Shown here in pieces: positions 17,101 through 25,073 of a stretch of 64,000 nucleotides of DNA. The notes beneath the pieces are model-generated. The model did not search any database. It saw only the letters and a program-made list of their open reading frames with translations, and was not told the DNA's origin. Every line of letters starts with the position of its first letter. Within the stretch, counting starts at the first letter, position 1. This stretch comes from Nonomuraea jabiensis (GTDB taxonomy: Bacteria > Actinomycetota > Actinomycetes > Streptosporangiales > Streptosporangiaceae). The stretch is from NCBI RefSeq assembly GCF_014204795.1, contig NZ_JACHMB010000001.1:12366501-12430500 (forward strand), given 5' to 3'. Made by a program: the position numbers and the translations under genes.

Positions 17101-19518
17101 ATGGAAGTCGAGTCATCGATCTGCCTGAGCGACCTAGTCCCTGCGCTGCGCTGGAGCCGCCCGCAGCAGGTGGCCGAAGCCCTGGGCGATCCGCGGCTGC
17201 CGGCGGGATGGTGGCACTCCGTCGCGCTGTCGAGGGCGCTCGGCACGGCGGGGCTCGACTGGATCTGCGAGCGCCTGGCGCGGCTGGCCTCCTCCCGCTG
17301 GGACCACCTGCCGCTGGCCGACCTGCTGCCCGCGCTGACCGTCCACCACATCGATCCGGCGCTGCCGGGCTGGCCCGAGGACACCCGTACGGCGATCACC
17401 GGGCTCGGCGGCTGGCAGCGGCTGCGCCGCCTGTCCCCCAGCGACCTGGGCACGCCGTCGGCGACGCCCGAAGTGGTGATCGGCTCCGTCTTCCGCGAGA
17501 TCCTCGGCCGCATCCCGGCCCAGCGTGAGGCCCCCGCCGCCGATCATCCCGAGGTCACCCGGCCGCTCGCCCGGGGCACGGGCTCCTTCCCCGTACAGGC
17601 CGACCCGGTGCCCCAGACCGGCATGTTCGCCGCCCAGAGCGGCGCCGATCAGCGCCTCTTCCCGAAGCAGGGCCAGCCCGACGCCGCGCCGCAGCGCCCG
17701 GCCGCCGCCGCGGACCAGCGCCAGACGGGCTCGTTCCCGGCCCAGCAGCCCTCGGGGACCGGCCCCCTGGCCGCCCAGGGGCCGGACAGCGGCCGCCAGA
17801 CCGGCTCCTTCCCCTCGCTGTCCGACCGCCAGCCCGGCCCCGCACAAGAGCGCCAGGGCGGCCCCTCTCAGGACCGCCAGCCCGGCCCCGCACAGGACCG
17901 CCAGACCGGCTCCGCACAGGACCGCCAGACCGGCCCCGCACAGGACCGCCAGACCGGCTCCTTCCCGGCCCAGCCGGCGCCGGACGCCGGCGGGCCGCAG
18001 CGGCAGACGGGGTCGTTCCCCGCGCAGACCGGCTCGTTCTCCGCCCAGCCGCAGAGCGGCTCGTTCCCGGCGCAGCCGCAGGGGTTCGCCGGCGAGGGCC
18101 TCCCGCCCCGCCCGGCCCCCGGCCAGCCCGGCCAGCCCGACCGTGCCCCGCAACGCCCCGCGAGCCCCCAGTCCGGCCCCCAGTCCGGCCCCCAGTCCGG
18201 CCCCCAGTCCGGCTCTCAGCCCGGCCGCCAGGACAGCGGCTCCGCCCCCGGCGGTCCCGTGCCCTCGGGCGGTCCCAGCACCGGGTCCATGCCCGCGATC
18301 CCGGGCGGCCCGAGCACCGGCTCGATGCCCGCGATCCCCGGCGGCCCTAGCACGGGATCCATCCCCGCCGTCCCCGGCGCGGCGGGCGCCCCCAAGAGCA
18401 ACGGCACCCCGAGCTACGCGGCGCCCGTTCCCGTCGCTCCCGCCGCCCCCAGCAGCCCCGTGCCGACCGACGCCGACCACGCGATGGTGCGGGTCGTGGA
18501 CAACCTGTTCCGCAGCCTGGACAAGCTGGAGCTGGCGGTGGCCGTGCACCGGCTGTTCGCGGAGGACCCGGTCAGCCTGCGGACGCTCGCCCACAAGATG
18601 CTGGTCGACCGGGACGCGCTCTCCCAGGCCCAGCGCACGGCCGAGGAGCGCGTGCTGCACTGGCTGCGCTCCTCGGAGTCCGCGCCGGTCACGGGCCACA
18701 TGTTCCGCCTGACCGAATGGCTCGGCGCGGCGGCCACCGAGGAGCAGCTGATCGGCGCCGACCCCGCCCACCCCGTGACGGTCCCGTCGCTGCGCACCCC
18801 GCTCTGGCGCGTGCTGGTGACGCTCATGCCCGACCGCCGTTTCCAGGACGGCTGGCTGGTCGTGGGCGACCTGCACCGCCTGCAGGACCGTACGAGGCAG
18901 CTGCTGGCCGCCAGCCCGCCCGACGCGGACATCGTGGAGCTGATGGGCGAGCTGGGCATCCGCGCCCACTCCGCCAGGGCCTGGTACGACGCCCTGCCCC
19001 AGGAGACGAGCGGCGACCCGGTGGCCGCGGCCCCGTCGCCCGCCCAGCCCCTGCCCCGCCGCACGCCGGGTGCCAACGGCCACCACCACCGGGGCGGCCA
19101 GCCCATCCCGCCGGCCCCGCCGAGCTCGATCGACCCGTCCGCGGCCCTGGCGACGCTCTCGGCGCTGTCGGGCGGCCGTTCGCCGATGCTCGCGGGCACT
19201 CCCCCGACGCCGCCTCCGCCGCTGCCGGGCCCGTCCTCGGACCCGCGCCGCTGGCAGCGCATCGAGGTGACCCCGGAGCACCTCAGGGGCGGCCCCGTGC
19301 CGGTGCCGGAGGGCTACGCGGCCCAGCTCGGCATGCGCCCAGGCACCCTGCTGTCGGTGACCGGGCCCGGTGACAACGCCATCGTCCTGGTCTGGCAGGG
19401 CCACCAGCCGGTCTTCGACTCCCTGCAGCCGGTGCTGATGCGCCTGAACGCCCGCCCGGGCGACCAGGTCTACGTCACGGTGGACGGCTACCGCCTGGAA
19501 GCCCAGCTGACGGGCTGA
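17101..19518 (+). CDS. Repeat-rich modular protein of unknown function (805 aa)
   Basis: I do not recognise this protein. Residues 1-140 form a folded, Trp- and Leu-rich N-terminal domain (LVPALRWSRPQQVAEALGD, GWWHSVALSRALG). Residues about 140-450 are disordered, rich in Pro, Gln, Gly and Ser, and built from several repeat types (RQTGSFPAQ, AQDRQTGP, QSGP, GGPSTGSMPAIP). Residues about 455-640 are helical and look like a helix-turn-helix or sigma-region-like fold (DNLFRSLDKLELAVAVHRL, LRTLAHKMLVDRDALS). The last 90 residues form a compact domain (RRWQRIEVTPEHLRGGPVPVPEG to the end). No signal peptide or membrane segment is seen. ATG 17101 follows a GGGGAGGA site. A DNA-binding or scaffold role would be a guess. 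Confidence 0.75.
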   Translation: MEVESSICLSDLVPALRWSRPQQVAEALGDPRLPAGWWHSVALSRALGTAGLDWICERLARLASSRWDHLPLADLLPALTVHHIDPALPGWPEDTRTAITGLGGWQRLRRLSPSDLGTPSATPEVVIGSVFREILGRIPAQREAPAADHPEVTRPLARGTGSFPVQADPVPQTGMFAAQSGADQRLFPKQGQPDAAPQRPAAAADQRQTGSFPAQQPSGTGPLAAQGPDSGRQTGSFPSLSDRQPGPAQERQGGPSQDRQPGPAQDRQTGSAQDRQTGPAQDRQTGSFPAQPAPDAGGPQRQTGSFPAQTGSFSAQPQSGSFPAQPQGFAGEGLPPRPAPGQPGQPDRAPQRPASPQSGPQSGPQSGPQSGSQPGRQDSGSAPGGPVPSGGPSTGSMPAIPGGPSTGSMPAIPGGPSTGSIPAVPGAAGAPKSNGTPSYAAPVPVAPAAPSSPVPTDADHAMVRVVDNLFRSLDKLELAVAVHRLFAEDPVSLRTLAHKMLVDRDALSQAQRTAEERVLHWLRSSESAPVTGHMFRLTEWLGAAATEEQLIGADPAHPVTVPSLRTPLWRVLVTLMPDRRFQDGWLVVGDLHRLQDRTRQLLAASPPDADIVELMGELGIRAHSARAWYDALPQETSGDPVAAAPSPAQPLPRRTPGANGHHHRGGQPIPPAPPSSIDPSAALATLSALSGGRSPMLAGTPPTPPPPLPGPSSDPRRWQRIEVTPEHLRGGPVPVPEGYAAQLGMRPGTLLSVTGPGDNAIVLVWQGHQPVFDSLQPVLMRLNARPGDQVYVTVDGYRLEAQLTG
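17869..18375 (+). repeat. Three in-frame tandem repeat arrays in the 805-residue protein gene
   Basis: Array one, 17869-17964, has four 24-bp units of the type CAGGACCGCCAGACCGGC plus CCCGCA. Array two, 18169-18216, has four 12-bp units CAGTCCGGCCCC. Array three, 18268-18375, has three 36-bp units encoding GGPSTGSMPAIP. All periods are multiples of three. Units differ by one to three bases, so they are not freshly duplicated. Confidence 0.9.
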
Positions 19519-19522
19519 GCAC

Positions 19523-22465
19523 TCACCCGGGCGCGTCGAACAGCCGCAGCCGGTAGGCGGTGGCCGCGGCCTCGCCCCGGGTGGCGACGCCCAGCTTGGC
19601 CAGGATGTTGGAGACGTGCACGCTCACCGTCTTCGCCGAGATGAACAGCGCCTCGGCGATCTCCCGGTTGCTCCGCCCGTCCGCCACCTCCCGCAGCACC
19701 TCCAGCTCGCGAGCCGTCAGCCCCAGCGGAAGCCCGTCGGCCGCCTCCTCGGCGCCCCCGATCCTGGCCCGCCGCCCGAAGGCGTCGAGCTGCTCCAGCA
19801 GCGGCGTCGCGCCCAGCCGGGTGGCCAGCTCCCGGGCGCGGCCCAGCCGCGCCGCGGCCTCCTGCCGGTCGCCGTCCGCCAGCGCCGCCTGCGCCGCGCC
19901 CACCAGGCAGCGCGCCTCGGCGTACGGCTGCCGCAGCGCCGCCCACGCCTCGGCCGCCCGGTCCCAGACCTCGAACGGCCCGGCGGCGCCGTCGTCCGGC
20001 TCGGGACCCGTCAGGGCCGTGAAGGTGAGGTGATGCGCCCGCTGAAGGTCGCCGTCGACCTCGAGCTCCCGTCCCAGCGCCCGCAGTCGCGTCAGGAGGG
20101 CCGCGCCGAGCTTCGCCAGCGGGGTGTCCGTGCCCGTGGCGGCACGCCCTTGCTGCGGCACCACGGAGCCGAGCAGGTCGGCGATGGTTACCAGCACCGG
20201 CCAGCAGTAACGCGGGGTCTCCAGCAGATCGCGCTCCTCCATGGCCTGGACGGCCACCTCCACCGCGGCCTCCAGCTCCCCGCGCGCCTGCCGCATCCGC
20301 ACCTCCCTGCACAGGAGCGGCAGGACCGTCTGGTCGCGGAAGGTACCGCGCGACAGCACGCTCCGCGACGTCCCCAGCAGCCGCTCCGCCCGGTCGAGCT
20401 CCCCGCGCGCCAGCGCGATGTCCACGACGAACCCCTGCAGGCTGGCTTGGGTGGGCGCCGGCGGCGCGAGGTCGAGCGCGCGCTCGATCACCTCCAGCGC
20501 CTCGTCCCACCGCCCCAGTGACACCAGCGGCTCGGCCAGGTTGATCGCCAGGAACGCGCCGGACGTGCGGGCCAGCCCGTACTGGCGGGCCTCCTCGATG
20601 CCGTCGCGGGCCACCTGCGCGGCCCGCTCGTGGCGGCCCGCCCCCTCCAGCGCGTCGGACTCGGAGATCGCGCAGCGCATCAGCACGTTGAACGCCTCGT
20701 CGCCGCCGGCGATCCTGCGCGCCTGCGCGAACGCCTCCATCTGCGCCTCGATCTCGGAGAAGCCGAATCGCGCCCAGGCGAGGTCGATCAGCGCGTGCGC
20801 CTCCACCCTGTGGTCGCCCAGCTCGTGGGCGATCTCCATCGCGAGCCGGCCCGTGGTGAGCCGCTCCGACAAGGCCTCGCGCCCGTGGAGCATGCGGGAC
20901 AGGGTCTCCAGGACCTGGGCCCGGAGGGTGGTCGGCTTGTCGGAGGCGACCAGCGCGGCCGCTTCGCGCAGGTCGTCGAGGAAGCCGGGGCGGCCCAGGT
21001 CGTAGCGGGTCAGGCCGCGCTGGCGCAGCAGCTTGGCCGCCCTGATCGGATCGGCGTCGCGGTCGATCTCGGCGAGGGCGGCGCTCGCCAGGGCGATGGC
21101 CCGTTCGTACTCACCGGCGAGATGCGCGACCGTGGCCGTGTTCCTGAGCACGTCGATGCGGTCGCAGCCGATGCGCTCGGACGCGTCGGGCACCTGGTCC
21201 CACAGCTCCAGCACCCTGGACAGCATCCCGAGCTGCTCGTCGTAGGCGGTGGACCTGCGAGCGACACCGGCCGCCTGCCAGGCGCTGACCAGCGCCCAGG
21301 TGCTGTCGTGGGCGGAGTGCCAGTGGTGGGCCAGCTCGATCGCGCCGCGCGGGGCGGGCAGGATCGACAGGTCGCGCTCCAGCGCCTCGGCGAAGCGGGT
21401 GTGCAGGCGGGTGTGCTCGCCGGGCAGCAGGTCGTCGTGGAGCGCCTCGCGGATCAGCGCGTGCCGGAAGCAGTAGCCCTCGCCGTCGACGGTGAGCACG
21501 TTTCCCGCCACGGCGGGCCGCAGCGCGCTGGAGAGGGCGTTCTCGTCGAGCCCGGCGACGGCGGAGAGCAGGTCGTGCTCGATGCGCTGCCCGCCGGCGC
21601 TGGCCACGCGCAGCAGCTCCTGCGTCTCGGCGGGCAGCCGCTCGACGCTGGCCAGCAGCAGGTCGCGCAGCGACTCCGGCAGCGCGACGCCGCCTCCGTC
21701 GCTGAGCAGCGCCTCCACGAACAGCGGGTTTCCCTCGCTGCGCGCGTAGATCAGGTCCATGTCGGCGGGGGACGGCTCCCGCTCCAGGATGCCGGCCGCC
21801 TGCGCGACGGCCTCCTTGCGGGTGAGCCTGCGCAGCTCGACCCTGCGCACCCGCTCGACCCGGCCCAGCTCGGCGAGGAGCGGGCGCAGGGGGTGGGTGC
21901 GGTGCAGCTCGTCGGTGCGGTACGTGACCACGATCAGCAGGCCCGCCGCGGTCGGCTGGTAGCGGACCAGGAACGACAGCAGGTCGCGGGTCGACCGGTC
22001 GGCCCAGTGGGCGTCCTCGACGATCAGCAGCACGGGCCGCTCTTCGGCCAGCCGCTCCAGCAGCCCCAGCACCTGCTCGAACAGCCGCGCCCTGGCCTCG
22101 GGCCCGTCCCCGTCCGGCTCCCCGAACTCGGGCAGCAGCCGCGCCAGCCCGCGCGTGGTGCCGCCGGGCACCAGCGCCGCCACCCCGTCGCGGCCCAGCT
22201 CGCGCACCAGCCCCCGCAGCACGGCAGTGAACGGCGCGAACGGCAGGCCCTCGGTGCCCAGCTCCAGGCAGCCGCCGACGAGCACCAGCGCGTCGTCGGC
22301 CCGATCGGTGAACTCCTTGATCAGCCGGGTCTTGCCGACCCCGGCCTCGCCGCCGACCAGCACGGCGGACGACGCCCCGGCACGCGCCCCGGCCAGCGCG
22401 TCGCCGAGGATGGCGAGCTCACGGGCACGCCCGACGAAGCGTGGACTGACGGCATGGATACTCAC
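19523..22465 (-). CDS. Large ATP-binding LuxR-family regulator (LAL type)
   Basis: A 980-residue regulator of the STAND/LAL class. The N-terminal AAA ATPase has Walker A GGEAGVGKTR (about residues 39-48) and Walker B VLLIVEDAHWAD; the middle (about 350-850) is made of helical TPR-like repeats; the C-terminus is a LuxR/GerE helix-turn-helix (LTARELEVLREVADGRSNREIAEAL, KTVSVHVSNILAKLG). Such proteins switch on target operons, often catabolic or antibiotic genes, when ATP and an inducer bind. ATG 22465 lacks a strong ribosome-binding site. It converges on the 805-residue gene with a 4-bp gap; no obvious target operon adjoins it. Confidence 0.92.
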   Translation of the reverse strand: MSIHAVSPRFVGRARELAILGDALAGARAGASSAVLVGGEAGVGKTRLIKEFTDRADDALVLVGGCLELGTEGLPFAPFTAVLRGLVRELGRDGVAALVPGGTTRGLARLLPEFGEPDGDGPEARARLFEQVLGLLERLAEERPVLLIVEDAHWADRSTRDLLSFLVRYQPTAAGLLIVVTYRTDELHRTHPLRPLLAELGRVERVRRVELRRLTRKEAVAQAAGILEREPSPADMDLIYARSEGNPLFVEALLSDGGGVALPESLRDLLLASVERLPAETQELLRVASAGGQRIEHDLLSAVAGLDENALSSALRPAVAGNVLTVDGEGYCFRHALIREALHDDLLPGEHTRLHTRFAEALERDLSILPAPRGAIELAHHWHSAHDSTWALVSAWQAAGVARRSTAYDEQLGMLSRVLELWDQVPDASERIGCDRIDVLRNTATVAHLAGEYERAIALASAALAEIDRDADPIRAAKLLRQRGLTRYDLGRPGFLDDLREAAALVASDKPTTLRAQVLETLSRMLHGREALSERLTTGRLAMEIAHELGDHRVEAHALIDLAWARFGFSEIEAQMEAFAQARRIAGGDEAFNVLMRCAISESDALEGAGRHERAAQVARDGIEEARQYGLARTSGAFLAINLAEPLVSLGRWDEALEVIERALDLAPPAPTQASLQGFVVDIALARGELDRAERLLGTSRSVLSRGTFRDQTVLPLLCREVRMRQARGELEAAVEVAVQAMEERDLLETPRYCWPVLVTIADLLGSVVPQQGRAATGTDTPLAKLGAALLTRLRALGRELEVDGDLQRAHHLTFTALTGPEPDDGAAGPFEVWDRAAEAWAALRQPYAEARCLVGAAQAALADGDRQEAAARLGRARELATRLGATPLLEQLDAFGRRARIGGAEEAADGLPLGLTARELEVLREVADGRSNREIAEALFISAKTVSVHVSNILAKLGVATRGEAAATAYRLRLFDAPG

Positions 22466-22512
22466 GCCCTAAGAATGCCATCAGCTCAGGACAAAATTTC
22501 CGGCCGGCCGGG

Positions 22513-22947
22513 CTAGCGCAGGACCTTGCGGAAGAATGTGGCAGAGGCCTCGTAGCCCAGCGCGTGGTAGAACTCGGGCGCCCGCCGCGTGGCCATCGCC
22601 ACGTAGCCCGCCTCCCGCGAGCGTGCCCACCGCTCGAACTCCTCCAGCAGGGCCCGCCCGATCCCCTGCCGGCGCGACCCGGAGCCGACCATGGCCTCCT
22701 CGACCCAGGCGACCGGTCCGTTGGCGAACAGCGTCAGATGCACGAACCCCAGCAGGTAGCCGTGCACGCGCCCGCCCACGACGGCCGCGAGCAGCAGGGC
22801 GTCCTCATTCGCCAGCAGCTCGGGAAGGGCGGCGTCGAAGGCCCCGCGCTCGGGCCTGAACGTCAGACCGAACTCGCGCGCCAGCGCGAACACCTCGTCC
22901 GCGTCCGCCTTCTCCGCCCTCCTGATGAGAAGATCGTCAGCCGTCAT
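22513..22947 (-). CDS. GNAT-family N-acetyltransferase
   Basis: A 144-residue GNAT acetyltransferase. The acetyl-CoA-binding motif A is MVGSGSRRQGIGRALLEEFERWA, with the RRQGIG pyrophosphate loop, preceded by the beta-4 strand WVEEAMV; the C-terminal FYHALGYE motif is typical of the family. The substrate cannot be told. ATG 22947 is chosen over a GTG at 22959, four codons earlier; neither has a clear ribosome-binding site. The gene stands alone between the LuxR regulator and the leucine-catabolism operon, with a CCGGCCGGCCGG palindrome (22500-22511) just past its stop codon. Confidence 0.85.
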   Translation of the reverse strand: MTADDLLIRRAEKADADEVFALAREFGLTFRPERGAFDAALPELLANEDALLLAAVVGGRVHGYLLGFVHLTLFANGPVAWVEEAMVGSGSRRQGIGRALLEEFERWARSREAGYVAMATRRAPEFYHALGYEASATFFRKVLR

Positions 22948-23028
22948 GACTGACGACACTAGATCGTCCGAGGTCGCGGAAGCAAACTCCCTCGATTCGC
23001 CCCGCCGGAAGCGCTCGGCCGGAGACGC

Positions 23029-24165
23029 TCAGAGGTCGCCCAGGCCGAGCTGCCGGGCGATGAGCATGCGCTGGACCTCGCTCGTGCCCTCCCCGATCTC
23101 CAGCACCTTGGCGTCGCGGTAGAAGCGCCCCACGGGGAACTCGTTCATGAACCCGTACCCGCCGAACACCTGCGTGGCGTCGCGCGCGTTGTCCATGGCC
23201 GCGTTCGACGAGACCAGCTTGGCGATCGCGGCCTCCTTCTTGAACGGCGCCCCGGCCAGCATCTTCTCGGCCGCGTGGTAGTAGGCCAGGCGGGCGGTGT
23301 GGGCGCGGGCCTCCATGTCGGCGATCTTGAACTGGATGGCCTGGTAGTGGCCGATCGGGTGGCCGAACGCCTTGCGGTCCCTGACGTACTTGACGCTTTC
23401 GTCCACGCACCCCTGGGCCAGTCCCACGCTGAGCGCGGCGATCGCGATGCGGCCCTCGTCGAGGGTCTGCAGGAACTGGGCGTAGCCGCGGCCGCGCTCG
23501 CCCAGCAGGTTCGCGACGGGGACGCGGCAGTCGCTGAAGGACAGCTCGCGGGTGTCGGAGGCGTTCCAGCCGACCTTGGAGTACTTCTTCGACACCGTGA
23601 ACCCGGGCGTGCCGCTCGGCACGAGGATCGTGGAGATCTCCCGCTCGCCGGTGATCGCGGCCACGCCGACGACGGCCGTGATGTCCGTGCCGGAGTTCGT
23701 GATGAAGGCCTTCGTCCCGTTGATCACCCATTCGGACCCGTCGAGCACGGCCGTGGTGCGCATCCCGCCCGGCACGTCGGACCCGCCGCCGGGCTCCGTC
23801 AGGCCGAACGCGCCCAGCGCCGAGCCCGAGGTCAGCCTGGGCAGCCAGTGCTCGCGCTGCTCGGCGGTGCCGAACCGGTAGATCGGCATCGCGCCCAGCG
23901 ACACCGCGGCCTCCAGGGTGATCGCCACGCTGGAGTCGACGCGGGCCAGCTCCTCCAGCGCCACGCACAGGGCGAAGTAGTCGCCGCCCATGCCGCCGTA
24001 CTCCTCCGGGAACGGCAGCCCGAACAGCCCCATGGCGCCCATCTGCCGCACGATGTCGTACGGGAACTCCTCCCGTTCGTAGAAGTCACCGATCACCGGC
24101 GCGACCACCTCGCGGGCGAACGACTCGACGGTCTTACGCAGCTCTTCGTACTCGTCCTTGAGCAT
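23029..24165 (-). CDS. Acyl-CoA dehydrogenase, probably isovaleryl-CoA dehydrogenase
   Basis: A 378-residue FAD acyl-CoA dehydrogenase. Family signatures are FGLTEPGGGSD (FAD contact), FITNSGTDITAV, VFGGYGFMNEFPVGRFYRD and the C-terminal GEGTSEVQRMLIARQL, whose Glu aligns with the catalytic base of MCAD/SCAD. It takes the alpha,beta hydrogens from the acyl-CoA and passes electrons to ETF. Being two bases downstream of the HMG-CoA lyase gene, and fourth in a carboxylase/lyase operon, it fits isovaleryl-CoA oxidation in leucine breakdown (LiuA role), although glutaryl- or short-chain-CoA activity cannot be excluded. ATG 24165 is preceded by GAAAGG. Confidence 0.85.
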   Translation of the reverse strand: MLKDEYEELRKTVESFAREVVAPVIGDFYEREEFPYDIVRQMGAMGLFGLPFPEEYGGMGGDYFALCVALEELARVDSSVAITLEAAVSLGAMPIYRFGTAEQREHWLPRLTSGSALGAFGLTEPGGGSDVPGGMRTTAVLDGSEWVINGTKAFITNSGTDITAVVGVAAITGEREISTILVPSGTPGFTVSKKYSKVGWNASDTRELSFSDCRVPVANLLGERGRGYAQFLQTLDEGRIAIAALSVGLAQGCVDESVKYVRDRKAFGHPIGHYQAIQFKIADMEARAHTARLAYYHAAEKMLAGAPFKKEAAIAKLVSSNAAMDNARDATQVFGGYGFMNEFPVGRFYRDAKVLEIGEGTSEVQRMLIARQLGLGDL

Positions 24166-24167
24166 GG

Positions 24168-25073
24168 TCAGCCTTTCGACAGCGCCTGTACGACGCGGGA
24201 GGGGCTGGGCCGGCCGAGCAGCTCCGCCAGCCAGGTGCTGGTGGACACGAGCTTGCCCAGGTCGAGCCCGGTCTCGATGCCGAGCCCCCGCAACATCCAG
24301 ACCAGGTCTTCGGTCGCGAGGTTGCCGGTGGCGGACTCGGCGTAGGGGCAGCCGCCGATGCCGCCCGTGGAGGCGTCGATCGTGGTCACGCCCGCTCTCA
24401 ACGCGGCCAGGGTGTTGCCGAGCGCCTGGCCGTAGGTGTCGTGGAAGTGCACGGCGAGCCGGTCGGGGCGGCGGAACGCCGTGATCAGCGCGGTCACGTG
24501 CCCGGGCGTGCCCACCCCGATGGTGTCGCCGAGCGACAGCTCGTAGCAGCCCAGCCCGAGCAGCCGCTCCCCGACCGAGACGACCTGGGCGATCGGCGTC
24601 GGCCCCTCCCAGGGGTCGCCGAAGCACATCGACACGTACGCGCGCACCCGCACGCCGTTGTCCAGCGCCCTGGCGACGACCGGCTCGAACATCTCGAACT
24701 GGCTCTCCAGGCTGCGGTTGAGGTTCTTGGCGGCGAACGTCTCGGTGGCGCTGGCGAAGATGGCGATCTCGTCCACGCCGCGTTCCAGGGCCCGGTCGAG
24801 GCCGCGCAGGTTGGGGACGAGGACCGGGTAGCGCACGCCCGGTTTCCTGCGCAGCCGGGCCAGCAGCTCGTCGGCGTCGGCGAGCTGCGGCACCCACTTC
24901 GGGTGCACGAAGCTGGTCGCCTCGATCACCTTGTGCCCGGCGTCGGCGAGGCGGTCGATGAACTCGGCCTTCACCTCGACGGGCACGATCGAGGACTCGT
25001 TCTGCAGGCCGTCGCGCGGGCCGACCTCGTAGATCGTGACCTGCTGCGGCAGCCCTTCCATCGGGTACGGCAT
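24168..25073 (-). CDS. Hydroxymethylglutaryl-CoA lyase
   Basis: A 301-residue TIM-barrel lyase of the HMGL family that splits 3-hydroxy-3-methylglutaryl-CoA into acetyl-CoA and acetoacetate. The N-terminal YEVGPRDGLQNESS holds the catalytic Arg and metal-binding Asp, the HFHDTYGQ segment holds the two metal-binding His, and the flexible catalytic loop GGIGGCPYAESATGN has the essential Cys. ATG 25073 overlaps the carboxylase stop (TGATG). It is the final step of leucine degradation, matching its operon neighbours. Confidence 0.93.
   Translation of the reverse strand: MPYPMEGLPQQVTIYEVGPRDGLQNESSIVPVEVKAEFIDRLADAGHKVIEATSFVHPKWVPQLADADELLARLRRKPGVRYPVLVPNLRGLDRALERGVDEIAIFASATETFAAKNLNRSLESQFEMFEPVVARALDNGVRVRAYVSMCFGDPWEGPTPIAQVVSVGERLLGLGCYELSLGDTIGVGTPGHVTALITAFRRPDRLAVHFHDTYGQALGNTLAALRAGVTTIDASTGGIGGCPYAESATGNLATEDLVWMLRGLGIETGLDLGKLVSTSTWLAELLGRPSPSRVVQALSKG

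Noticed and set aside
17869..18216. Possible CRISPR array
   Set aside because: The repeats are contiguous, in frame, 12-36 bp long and have no spacers; they encode a low-complexity protein region.
22500..22511. CCGGCCGGCCGG palindrome as a terminator
   Set aside because: Simple alternating GC sequence, self-complementary without a proper loop; such strings are frequent in this composition.
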